In this document: one piece after another, positions 27,418 to 40,700 of the stretch
How the letters are laid out: each line of letters opens with the position of its first letter
Numbering within the stretch: the stretch's first letter is position 1
Assembly (NCBI GenBank): GCA_001643675.2
Contig: LSRY02000025.1
Coordinates: 684,001 to 748,000, forward strand
Length of the DNA stretch: 64,000 nucleotides
Direction: 5' to 3'
DNA from: Monocercomonoides exilis
Taxonomy: Eukaryota; Preaxostyla; Oxymonadida; Polymastigidae
Translations under genes and position numbers: made by a program
The notes under the pieces: generated by a model
What the model saw: only the letters and a program-made list of their open reading frames with translations
The model's database searches: none
Told to the model about the DNA's origin: nothing

Positions 27418-30400
27418 TTACTTTCTTCTTCTTCCTACAAACTCTGTTCCAGGTGAATAAACAATATTCCCTGTAAATACATCAAAACTCAACCGTAATG
27501 AAGACGTTGCTGTTTTCGAAAGGTTAGAACAAGAGTTGTCAAAAGATGAAGACATAAATGAAGAAAATGAGCAATACTGTGAACACGATTGCTCTTGCGA
27601 AAACGCTTGGCCGTGCAAATTTTTGACTTTGGATGTCTTTTTTCTCAATTTACACGGCATTTTAACAGATGAACGAAGAAAAGGAGGAAGGGAATTCGCA
27701 AAATGTGCGGACCTACGCAAATTGAATGGAAACTTTGATAAACTGGTTGTTTTACCTGAAGATAAAACAAGAGGATTTGAATCAGCATAAACATGGGCTT
27801 GGGTGCTCCTTTCCAGTAAATTTCTTTCCATTCCATATCTCAAAGATGAATTAAAATGATCGTCAATTTTAGTCGAATCCATTTTATTCTCTTGAGTTGT
27901 TCCTTCCTGCTTATCTTTCATCTGTTTGGTAAAATAAGAAAAATCTTTATTCACTGCTCTTTCTTTCTCCAATACAACTGATCGAATATGAGACTCCCTT
28001 GAAGGATACGCAATAACAACTGGCACCTTATCCACAGTTCCTTCAACAAAGAATATTCCCTCTGGCCCTTCCATAATATCTGTTATTACACGCTCCGTTC
28101 CAGACACATTATCACTCAGCGCAGCTTCATTTGATGAAAGTGTGTTGAGAGATGTATGTTTTTTCACAATAGGTTCTGGTTCTCTATAATAATCAGTTTG
28201 ATGCAACTTCGAATCTGAACTGTCCTCAGAATTATTCAATTTATTCTCCTCGATTTTCATCATGTTTTCCTGCAACTTATCTGAAATGTGCTTTTCGTGT
28301 GGTGTGCATTTCTCAATCGCATCCGTCCACATTCCCACGCTGCACGCTGCAGCATCGACTCCACCCTTTGAAGAGAACTTGCTTCTCCCCAAAATCCGCG
28401 ATGAACTCAATGCCTGAGCCATGTGCATCTGCAGAGAATGCTCGTATGACATGGTCACAAACAACGACGCTGGAAATCCGAAAAGCTTTACTCTCGACGA
28501 CAGCTGCATCTCTCCACCAACTGGCGCTGGCTGTGCTTTCATCTTCCTTCCAAGCAAAGATTCTATTGCATTGTTCAATTCTTTATCCATTTCTTCCATT
28601 TTACCCTGTTGAATCTGATGCTTCCTGATCTTCCTAATCCTTTCAATGATGGCATCAGTACTAATATCGCTGAGTTGTCGAAGCTGTGTGATCTCCTCTT
28701 GAGACAACTTCAAAGACTGAGGAACACGGATGCGCCTGCTCCCAATGACAGCATAGTGATAGTTTACTTGACGCTTAGCGGAGAAATATGAAGGTTCATT
28801 CTTTTCTTTTGAAGCATGCCGAGAACTATCGAACTCCTTGAATGTTGAGGAATCACTTTCATGCAGGGCAAAACTTGAATCTTTGCTGTTAAGATTATCC
28901 ATTTGAGCAGTTGGACTCAAACATTCGTTTTCGGTGCTTGCAGATTCAACGTTCCCTCTTAAAGATAACTCTGTTTGAGTATCAGTTATGCTTGAATTAG
29001 GTTGGCTTTTGCTTTCCAATGAATTTTCTGATCGACTCGAATGACCTGAATCTCCATCACTTTCCATCTTATTTTGATTATCCTTTTTCTTCTCTGTAAA
29101 ATCATTTTTGGCAGAAATCTGTGAAGGCTTAAGAGCTTTTTCGCTTTGTGCATTAACATTTCGAGCATTTCTTTGTGAAGACTTGCTTTCCGTTTCAAAC
29201 TCTGAAGTAGCTGACTCTGTTGTCTCATTGTCATTTTCCTCTTCTATTTTCGTTATTTTTTCCTCTTTCTTCTTTTCATTTTTCATTTTTTTGTTACTCA
29301 ATCTTTTCCTGTACTCCCTTGAATCAGGCAGAGGTTTGTTAAATTCTTCAAATGCCTTTTTTGCTTGTTTTTCCTCTGAATCTGATAGCACCATTTGTGG
29401 ATGGCAAAAGCTAGCAGGGTTAGAAATTGGCCGATATGTGTGTGTTTGGTTAACCAGATCTTCATCGTACATCTCTGGAAAACTGGAATGTACAGAAGAT
29501 GAACTTGAAGCAGAAAAACTCGGAAAATGACTAGAACCAAGTTCATATGTTGAACCAACAATTTCCCATGGGAATGGAGGGAGGTTCCGCATCCAATTAG
29601 CAAAAGGATCCACATACGTCAATAACTTAACATTAGCAGACCGTTGAGACGAATGAATGGACCGAGAGGAAGAGGAAAATGATGGAGAGTAACTTTCTGA
29701 ACATTGAGCGGATGATGATGAGCTTTCATTAGGATGTTGAGTTCCGAACGAACTTTTATCCATTAAATTGTAATCTGAATGAACATATCCAACAAACGAG
29801 GGAAGTACAACTTGATTTTCATCATCGTTAGCCAGCGCATCAACCAAATTTTGCTTTCGAGAAAAGTCCACGTGGAATGTTGACTGTGCATAATGTGACA
29901 AATAAAAAGCAAGCACATATGAAGAGACTGAAACAGTTACAGGAATTTTATTAACATTTCTTCCAATATCAACCACCAAATCGTGACTTAACAATATCTT
30001 ACATTGATTGCTCAACAACTTTGTAATTTCTGACATTCTTTCTTTCAACAACATATCATCATCCTGTGCAAAACAAGGTTTCTTTTCCATTTGGACATGT
30101 TTTGATTTCTCACCATATTCACTTAAAGAAGCAGGCCAAACACTTCCATCATCCATTCTCATTTTGTGCCAATTCAATCTATTTTGCTTTCTTCTCCTTT
30201 GTCTCAGCTCCCATTCAGTCAACTCCATTTCTCTTGAAGAACTAGTCATTGAATATGTGTCATCTCTAGCCGAACACTCAGCATCCATAAATGCTGCGCG
30301 AGAAACAGCAAAATAGGATTCTCCAACAACAAGCGCCGTTGCAACATCAAAGCGAGACACAGAAGCAACAGAAAGCGCAGCATCATATTCCATCACAAAA

Positions 30401-33400
30401 GCAGGTCCGCCAATGCATGCTGCTTGCAAATCATCAAACGTGGCATATGTTGCCGTGGTCAGTCCAAACTGCAATTTGACTTTATTTTCCATTTCATTTG
30501 GAAACAAAGAAGAGTTTTTGTCCGATTTCGATAGCGGCAAGGAAGAAGATCCAGAAAATGCACTAGACGAATTAAAACTTGAAGGAATAGGAGAAGCATA
30601 TGGAGATGGAGTCGAAGAATGTGATAGAACCGAAACAGGAGATCCTGAGGAAGATAAAGATAAAGATGGAGATTGAGAAGGAGAAGGAGATGGAGATGGA
30701 GACGGAGACGGAGAAGTTGAGGGAGATGGGGAGGAAGATGGAGAAAGTGAACGGGAAGGGGAAAGGTATGCAGCATTGGATAACATTGGTGAACTTGAGC
30801 TGGAATAATATCCATGCTTTGATGTTCCATTCTTTGGGACAGTTCCAAACAACGAAGAAATCAAAATGTCATCTGATTTGTTCTCCAATCCTTGTGACTT
30901 TTGCATTCTTTCTCGATATCGATTGTGCGACGATGATTTTCCTTTGCTCTTTTCGTTGATAACAATTGATTGAATAAAGGGAACGCCAAGCAATCTTATT
31001 GCTTGAAGCAAATAGTCCAAATCAACAGTCTCATTCAATGCAGAAAAATGTGTCCGTTTTCTTTCGCAATGCCATTCTCCTGATCCAAACAACGACTTAT
31101 GAAGAGGACGATCTTTTGCAATTGACTTTGAATCAAAACCATCTGCTCTTCCTAACAACATAGCCGAAACAACATCATTTGAAATGTCTGGAAGATCTGG
31201 ATTTCCTCTGTTTGCAAGGCGATTGGCCATTTGAAGTGCTTGTTGTGCTTTAGGTGTGAACTGAGGCTGCTTCAAAGGAGCAAATTGTTTAGTAACGGCA
31301 GATTTCAGTCTCATCAAAATAGACTTTTCCTTTTTGTTAAGTGAAGAAAATGGAGAATAGACAGGCAAATTTGACATTATCTGCTTTGAAGAATGCTCTT
31401 CTTCCATTTCCATTCGAATGCTGTTTTGCTTTTTGAAAATCTTTTCATTAATTTTCGTTTTTTCATATTCCATCAAATCTTTCTTCCTTTTCATTGAAGA
31501 GTATTCTTTCAATTCAGTCTCTATTCGTGTTTTGTGCAGCGCCATAAGCATCAATGAGGCTGGATCAGAAGCAACAGCATCAATTGAATCCAGCAAACAG
31601 TTGAATCTCTCAGCAACGTTTAAAGCTGCTCCACTTTGGAACACACCAAATTTCTCAACAAAGTCATCCTCAAACATCTGCTGTGTATAGACTGATGGAT
31701 CCATCTGCTCTTCTTCTCTTTCAATGTCTTCTTTATCACTCGATTTCTTATTGCTAACTTCATTGACACTTTTGCACAAGCGCTCAATGTGTGCCAGCAA
31801 CCACATAACATTCGAAACAGCTGATGTTGGCCTCAGAAATGACTCTATCATCGTCTGTGGATTTGGAAGTGGCAATAGCATTGGAAGCAACTTCTCAAGA
31901 ACTGCTTTTGACTCTTTTTTACCATCAGTTTGTCTCATATCCATTTCATCCACATCCATCTCCATATTATTGTGATCTTCAGCATCATCACCATTTTTCT
32001 GGGCAATTCCCTTTCTGACAGCAGCTGTCGTTCTGTTTGGAGGACGACGATCGTACGGCTGGAAGCGCACATCCAGCACAGAACAAATGAGACTGTGCAT
32101 TTTTTGAACAAGTGAAAGAAACTCTTTCATAAGCACAAACAGCAGTGAGTTCATAATGAATGGAGTGTTTCTCTTGCTTACCAATAGCCAAGACACAAAA
32201 TCTTTGTAATTCACTCCTTTTTGTTGGTTCGTTCTAAACTTCTTTTGTTGACTCGTCTGAGAATCATTGTTGATAACATATGGCTTGGAACCGGAATCAA
32301 AAGCAGTTGAAAAGCTTTTCTGAAGCTGAGGAAAAGGATTGAAAAGATCAAAATCACTGAAATCGTTCCAGTCTTTTGGAATGCCGCAATATTGCTCCAT
32401 CAAAGGCATTCCAAACACACAAAACACGAAAAAAGATAAAAACTTCAAGATTGACTCAAATATTTCCCATGACTCTGGAAACTTGCGATGAAACATGCCA
32501 CTTTTAACATCAAATTCTACAGAAGCTTTTCGAGCTTGATTGACATCTTTTGTGTGCCTGGCTTCTGCAATAAGAGTTAAAATACGAGCTATGTGCCCTA
32601 ACAGAACAACCAAATATTGTGGGCTTTCTTTTTTTGAGAAAGAGTCACTTGTGTCAGACTGTGTCAAAAGTCCATCTTTCTCGTCACTTTGATGCTTGCC
32701 TTGAGGCAGTGATTGCTTAAACTCTGATGAGATTGAAGGTTCTTCCAATGTTGTTGCAACTGTGTCCGCTTGCATCGAACTGGACTCGTTTTCAATTACT
32801 GGCTTCGGTTCTTCTTCCATTGCAATAGATGACTGCATTTGCTCCGAATCAGAAGTACCAATTGGAGAAGAAGATGACGAAGGTTTATCGTTTATTTTTC
32901 CCCTCATTATCCGTCTTTTTTTCAGAATTTTATCAATCCGGTAACTCCACAGCAGTTTCTGAGCTGGTAAGTGCATCGGCATTTCAGGAGCAGAATAGCC
33001 AGAATCCATGTTTTTGATGTACAACGAAGGCAAATCATATTCCCAGCGAGACGGATGCAGACTCAGCGATGGTGGAACATAATCTCCTTCTCCTCCGATT
33101 TCGTCACTGGGGCTGATGTTCTCACACAGAATCTGCGGATCCGGAGGCAAATTATCTGGAACCATTGAGCTTGGCACTGGAAGTCCTGTGCGAGTATCTT
33201 CTTCTGGTGAAAAGGGAAAGTCATCAATTGCTTGCTCGCTTGAAAGTTGTTCGGGTGTTGATGGACGCAGTGGAACAGAGTCTTTATCGCTGCCACTGTC
33301 ATTATTGTCTTCATTGTTATTGTTACTGCTTTTGCTTTTGCTATTTGCATTTTTCTTGGATGAACTTCGAAGATTCTTTCTTGTTGCAACTTTTCCACTT

Positions 33401-34681
33401 TTTGTTTCATTTTCTTTTTGTTCATTTTTTGCCTTTGTTGGTTTCTCTTTCGATTCTTCTGATTTTTCTTCTTCCGTAACAGTTCCTTCATCACTCTCTT
33501 TGTTCTCATCAGATTCATCCATGCTATTCCATCCTTGATTGCTCTTTCTGTTCTTTCCCTTTTTAGACGACGAGGTTGACTGCTTTGAATTATTGCTGTT
33601 ATTGCTGTTGTTATTTGTGCTTGAATTACTACTGCTGTTATATGCATCATCATTGTTATTATTATGATTACCGTTTTTATTGTTATTTCCTCCATTAAAT
33701 CCATTTAAATAACTACTATTGTAATTATACGAATTTTTCTTTGCAGAACCACTCATTGAATCCAGCTCGCTCAACACAAAATAATTCGATGACGGGCCAT
33801 TTGGTGGCAAGTGTGCTATTTCAGACAGCGTCCTTCGTTTTTCCAATGCGCACTCTCTGGTTGTTGCATTCTTCTTCCACTCGCTCAGAGTCTCGCTGTA
33901 TTGATCGTTCTGCAGTGCCATCCACATCTTGTCTGAGTCTCTCTTGTGCAGCAGCAGGCGCTTGTGCTGCAGCTCCAGCCTTTCCAGCAGACGAGGAATG
34001 AACACAAGGGGAGAGCATCTAAGTCCGTTCAGCGGATTCAGCGTGTGAGTGAATGGGATGGGCGGAATGGTAACTGAAATTTGAGGAGATGTGTTGAAGA
34101 AGCTGGGTGATTGCGGTTGGACAACAGCATATGATGACAGATTCGTTGGAGACTGAGGGTTGCCTTGTGGTGGGAAGGCATCAGAAGAAGTTGCTGGACT
34201 GTTTGCAGTGGAAGATACTGGAGGAAAAGAGGAGGAGGAAGAAGATGAAGAAGAAGATGCTGATGCAGAATGAGACAGCAATGGAGAAGATGAAGAATAT
34301 TTCAATGAATTTGATTTTGGGGAAGGTGAAGTTGCTGGAGGAGAAAGAGCAAAAGGAGAAGGAGGAGAAGAAGAAGGAGACGGAAAAAACACAGAAGCAG
34401 GAGCGTAAATCAATGAAGCACGGTTGATTTCTAAACTTGATGAAGATGAAGATTTGTTTGGTATTACTGGGAAAGATGCTTTACTTGCTGAATTTTTAGC
34501 AGAAGAATCGTTGTAGCTTTGACTAACATGTCCAATTCTAATCAATGAAGGGTTGAGCATAGCAGCTGTTGTCAAACTCCTTGCCATTTCTGATAAAGAT
34601 GGTGATGAAGAAGAAGGTGAAGAGGAGGAAGAGGAAGAGGAGGAGGAGGAGGAGGAAGAGGAGGAAGAGGAGGAAGAGGAA

Positions 34682-34713
<32 letters not shown>

Positions 34714-37700
34714 AGAAGAGGAGGAAGTAGGGGAGGAAGAAGAAGGAGATGCCGTTGTTGTTGTCGGAGCAAGCGCAGTTGCAGTGTATACACTTTGACT
34801 CTTTCCCACAGCAACTGAATGGTGCATAAGCATCTCCTTCTCCATCGACGTTCTCAGAATCTCCAGAGACATCGGCGACAGCACACGCAAGTCAATTCCC
34901 TTCGAAGCTGAGAAAGCAGCTGAAGGCTTTGGCATCACATAAGGAAGAGACAGGTTGTGCAGAAGAGAAAGGAGCGACTTGTTCTCCTTCGGGTTGATAG
35001 GAGAAGGAAATGTGGCCAAATGAAAAGCAATCGAATTCTGGCGGTTAAAATGGAGACTTTCCAACGGGAAATGAGCAGCAAATGTGTTGATTGCGCGGAG
35101 CTGGTTGAACGACACGAACTTGTGAATGGAAGCGTGGTGGTTGTATGACAAAGAGAAGGGGCATTCAGACTCAGATGAATAACCATAGCGCTCATAGACT
35201 GGCTTGGGCTTGTATGCGATCAATGCTTCGACAGCATCTGTCTGACTGTCGAAATCAGAGATGGGATCTCCATTGGCAGACTGTTGGATGCTATTTGACT
35301 GAGTCTGCTGAGGAGAGGTATTTGTGGCAGGTTGGGCTGGAACTGGGCTTTTCTCATGGGCAACAGCTGGTGAAGAAGGCAAAGAAGAAGAAGAAGAAGA
35401 AGAAGACGTTGAAGAAGGGGAAGAGTAAGGAGGAGGAGGAGAAGAAGAAGAAGAAGTGGAAGAAGAAGTGAAAGCAGAGAGAGAAGCAGAAAGATGAGAA
35501 GCAGCCGCAGAGGCGGAGGAGGCTGATGAAAGAGCAGAAACAGAGGCTTGAACTAACACAGACACAGACGGATGAGAAGGTTGAGTTGAAGAAGGAGGAG
35601 TCACCATATTAGTAGCCAACGTGTATATTTTGGATACAGGAGACATGTTATTGACATCAAGATTGATAAACGAGGGAGAAGGAAATGAACTAGTAGTTTG
35701 GCGCATGCTATTCTTTTGTGGGGGTTTTTCCTTAAGCACAACGCTTGTGGAGGTTGCTTGGATTGATCTGACAGATGTTAGATCGCTTTTGCCAAATGTT
35801 ATCGAAGACGGGTTCAATTGGGCATATGGCTGTATTGCTGTGTTCTTTGCCTGCAAGTGCAATTGTTGTTGATTGACTGGAGAATTATACGGTGTATTTT
35901 TCATGTTGCCTTTTGTTGTTTCGCTTTCTGGTGAGTTTCGAGGATATGAAACTCGTTCATTTTTGTTCTTATTGGCAGAAGTGTTATTTGGAGTTGTATT
36001 TTCTTCGGTTTTTGAGTCTGACTCAGAATTTGAGTTGCTTCGTGCTCTTGTTCTGGATCGCAGCTCAAACTTGTTCTCAAACGGAAACGGGATTCTCTTC
36101 TTTCGCGGTTTTGGCTTTGATTTTGAAGAAGCATCTTCGTTTTGTTCTGCTGTGGACATTTTGTCATCTGAAGTTTCATTCACTTCCATCCCATCTGTTC
36201 CTTTGGTATTCTTTGCATCTCTTTCGTTTTCATCAATTTTTTCGTTCTTCTCAACATCCATTGAAATATCCTTTTCTGCCTCTTTCTTCTCATTCTCTTT
36301 TGTTTCTTGTGATTCCATTGTTTTCCCTTCTGCTTTGATTTCTGCTTCATTTGTTTTGTTTTTCACGATGTTTGCATCTTTGCTTTGTTGCTCAGACTCC
36401 ATTTTCGTATCAGACAAGTTTCTCCCTTCGGCACTTGCTCCAAATTTATGATCCAAAGGCAAAGTTGGTTTTGATATTGGTATTAAAGAAGAAGATGAAG
36501 AAGAAGAAGGCACAAGAGAATTTTTGAAGGAAGGCATCTTCGCTTTCACATAAGCTGTGAGCGCAGAGGATAATGCTGAAGCAGACGAAGCTGCAGATTC
36601 AGCCTCAGAAGATTGTGAAATCGCAGCAGCAGAAGAAGAAATAGATGAAGAAGCAGAAGAGGAGGAAGAAAAAGAAGAAGAAGTTTCCTTTGCACCTGAT
36701 TGTGCAGGAGCAGTAGTTGTAGTAGTAGGCGATTTGTTACGAGGTGGTAGGACAGCTGGAAATATGCTCTTTGATGAGTGAGAAGACTGAAGAGGCGCTT
36801 GTACTGTAGGAAATGTCTTTGGAAACGGATTTTGTGGAATGCCAATGTTTGAGTTCAGATGAGCAGGAACATAATGCGAAGGGGTGAGGAAAGGCAAAAA
36901 TGGCTGTTTTGCAGCTGATTGGTCAGATGTTGTTGTGGAATCTTCATCTTTCGATTTTTCGTCTTTATTTGTGTCTTTTTCTTTGTCTTTGTCAATTTTT
37001 TGTTTGACTTTCGTTGTACTGTCATTCAAATTTTCCGACTCATTTGCTTTTTCTAGCTCAGTTTCAGCACTAACATTTGATTCTTCTTGTTGTTCTTGCA
37101 ATTCTTCCGGTTCTTGTGACATTCGTTGTTCTTGTTCACTTTGTGGTGGACGCTCAATTATTTTGTCTATTTCAGAAGTTTTCTCATTGTTCTCTTTGAA
37201 CATTGACGATTCCTGTTCATTTGGAGTCTTACTCGAATCAACATCATCCACCCCTTCCTTCTTTTGTGATGAAGATGTTGGCTGTTCCTGTTCTGATTGT
37301 TGTTCATTTGACAAATCTGATTTGTTGACCTCCTGTGACGATGATGAATTCACATTCTGCGAAGATTCTTCAGTCTTTCCAAAAAAAATGTTTTCTTGTG
37401 GAGGATAATGCAACACTTTCTGGTTATTTTGTGGTGAATGCTCAGAATTTGGCTGAACATTATGTTGCGTTGCATCTGCTGTTCCAGTTGTTCCATTTGA
37501 CCCATTAGATGCTGTTACAGTCGTTGTATTTGCCGTGTTTGTATTTGACGCATTTGTCGTGCCAGCAGCAAGTGAATAAGGCGTCGGAATTGGAGCAGCT
37601 AACGCCACACATGTCTGCAGCGGCTTGCCCACCACCAGATTCGATGACAAAAAAGGGGTGATGTGTAGAGCAGACTTGTTTGCACAAGGCTGCCCACTCG

Positions 37701-40700
37701 TATTGTGTGTGGCTGAAACATACGTCCCCTTTTTGTAGATCATCGCTGGGCAAGTATCAGCCACTGGGTTCCCTCCATATGGATAGGGGCTGGAGAACTG
37801 GGAGTTGGCAGCTGGAATTACTATGTCATTCAGCGTCTTCAATTCGCTTTCGCTTCTGCCTTCGGTCACATTCGTGTTTGTATTTGAATTCTCATTCTTA
37901 TTTGTGCTTGTATTTAAATTTGTGATAGAATTTGCACTTGAGCTTTGCTTTGCTGTTTTTTTAGATGTTGAATTTCCACTTTTGCTGGTTCCTGTCCGAC
38001 CCCTCTTTCTTGTGTTTGATGTTGTTTCACTTTCAGAGCCTGACTTAGAATTTCCTTTTCCTCCTTCTGTTTTTTCATCATCTTTGTCTGCCTCAGGCAC
38101 TGTAAATGTCCCTGTCTTGAAGTCGTAGTCTTCCAAACTCATTCGGCCATTTTTTATGAGGTAAAACAGTTTGTTCGCTTTCTCCTTCGCTTTTCTGTCC
38201 ATATCCAATGGCTTCAGTGCATTGTCGTCTTTTGAAGCTTCAGGCTTTGATGATTCTTGCTTGGAAGTTGATGGCTCTGTAATGGGTGATTTTGACATGT
38301 TATTATTTGACATGTTTTGATTTGTCTTGCTCGCTGACTCTGTTTCATTTTCGGTGAGAGCCTCATTTTTATTTGTACCATCAGAGTTTTGTGCTTTTCC
38401 TTTTATTTGTGTTTTTTCTTTCCTCTTCGCCTTTTCAGTTTTTTTTGATTTTGCTTTTGCTTTTGATTTTTGACTTTTCGGTTTAATTTTCTTCTCTTCT
38501 TTTATCTCAATCTCTTCAGTCTCTTCGGCATCTTCTGTTTCTTCGTCTTTTGTTTCATTTTCTTTTTCCATTTTTCTATTTTCTTCATCCATTTCCTCTT
38601 TCTCTTCACCCTCTTCTTCCTCTTCCTCTTCCTCTTCTCCTTCCTCATCCTCATCTTCTTCTTCTCCCTCTTCCTCTTCTTCCTCTTCCTCTTCCTCCTC
38701 TTCCCTCAACTTTTCATCTCTGTTATTCTTCAGCTGGTATATATTCACTTTCCTCGGGTCTGTCCCTTCCTTCTCCTCTTCCAGCAGCTCCTTCAGCTCA
38801 TCCAGCGTCGGTAGCATCAGCAAAAACGAGTTCATCCTCATCGAACGCGACGTGCAAGGGCACAAAAGCTCCCTCGACCTGTCCACAAGCTGCGCTGCAT
38901 CCATCTTCCCGCTTATCTCTGGCCTTCTCACCGGCCTCTTCACAGGCGTCAGGTTGACTGCCCTGACAGGGTGGTTGAAGAAGCCGTAGTATTTCGTAGA
39001 CGCAGTCGGACCGTTCATCCACGTCAGCCTGACTGATATGCGGCAGCGCTTCTTCTGCGACAGAGAGCTAATCGCACAGCACAGAACACTGGGCGAATTG
39101 TGTGCGTCTGACCAGTGGAGATTTCGGGAGGCTGCACGTGATGGACGCAGATTAATCCCAGATTCGGATTTGGCGTTGGCTGTGTTGTCTGTGTTTGTGT
39201 TTGAATCTGTGCTCGAATTTGTGTTTGTATTTGTTTCATTGCTGTCTGTCGTTTCCTTTTCATCTGTTTTGCTATTCTTTTCAGGAGATTCTTCTGTTGA
39301 GAGTGTTTCTGGAGTGGCTGATTCAGAGGGAGTTGTTGGTGTGACAGGGGGTGTTTGCAATGTTGATGGAGCTGCTTCAGATGAAGAATCAGATGATGAT
39401 GAAGAGGAAGAGGAGGAAGAGGAGGAAGAGGAGGAAGAGGAGGAAGAGGAGGAAGAGGAGGAAGAGGAGGAAGAGGAGGAGGAGGAAGAAGAAGAAGAAG
39501 AAGAAGAAGAAGAAGAAGAAGAAAGAGAAAGAGAAAGAGAAGGGAAAAGTAAGGAAGGAGAAGGAGACATAGAAGGAGAAGGAGAGATAGAAGGAGAAGG
39601 AGAATGAGTAATTGAAGGAGAAGATGATAAAGACGAAGGGGAAGAGGAAGAGGAAGAAGGAGGAAAGGAAGAAGGAGAAGGGGAAGGAGAAGAAGATTGA
39701 AACTGCATTTGCATTTGTTGAGAGGATAGTGAATAAGATTCTTGTGCATCTGGAGAGATTGCAATAATTGAAGGAGAGGAGGAAGAAGAGGGAGAAGTTG
39801 GATAAGCATAAAAATATGAATAAGAAGGAGTAGAGGAAGTAGAAGCAGAAGCAGATGCAGGTGCAGATGCAGATGCAGAAGATGGAGAGGAAGCAGAAGA
39901 AGAAGAAATAAAAGAATAAGAAGGATCAGAACCAGAAGAAACAGAACCGGAACCAGAAGAAATAGAAGCAGCAGCGGTAGTGGCAGCAGTATAAGAAGCA
40001 TATTTCGATGCCTGATATTCTGCAGGCGATGAATACACACAAGTGGCATTGTTCATATTCGAATTCGCATTCACTTTCTGATTCTGATTCTGATTCTGAC
40101 TCGAATTTCTCATATCATTTTTGTTCTGCGCCATCATTTTGGTTAAAGCATCAAGTTTTTTGCAGCTCTGCTTCAGCAATTGGAGAGGAGGGGTTGTGAT
40201 GAACTTGTGGTATCTTTTCAGAACTAAACTAAGCTCTCTTGCTGTTGGCTGAGAAGGGATTGAGATACGCTGAGGGAATATGGATGCTTCTGGATCATTT
40301 TCAGATTTCTTGCGGGAAGGGAAAGGATATGAAGAGGAAGAGGAAGTGGGAGAAGAAGAAGAAGAAAGAGGAGAAAGAAGAGGAGGAGAAGCAGAAGAAG
40401 AAGATGGTGATGATGACTTTGAGGATGGCGAAGACAATGAGGAAGAAACAGAAGAGGAGGAAGAAGAAGAAGAAATCGACAAAGAAGGAAGAGGAGAAGG
40501 AGAAGGGGGATTCACCAGAAATACACTTGATTGAGGATATTGCTGACTCAATCCAACTTGATAAGAATTTTGTGCTCCTCCATTTTGCAGCGAGCCAAAT
40601 GTGTTGCTATTTTGTGGATGGAGAAAAGCAGCTGATGTTATTTGTGAGATCAGTTTGAGTGCCGGCGGAGATGTGTTCGTGGTGGAAGGCACAGGATGTG

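Noticed and set aside
39038-39607. Plus-strand frame with a long poly-Glu run
   Set aside because: It is the antisense of the Ser homopolymer (TCT/TCC read backwards as AGA/GGA in another frame as GAA/GAG). The flanking minus-strand frame is continuous for 22 kb.
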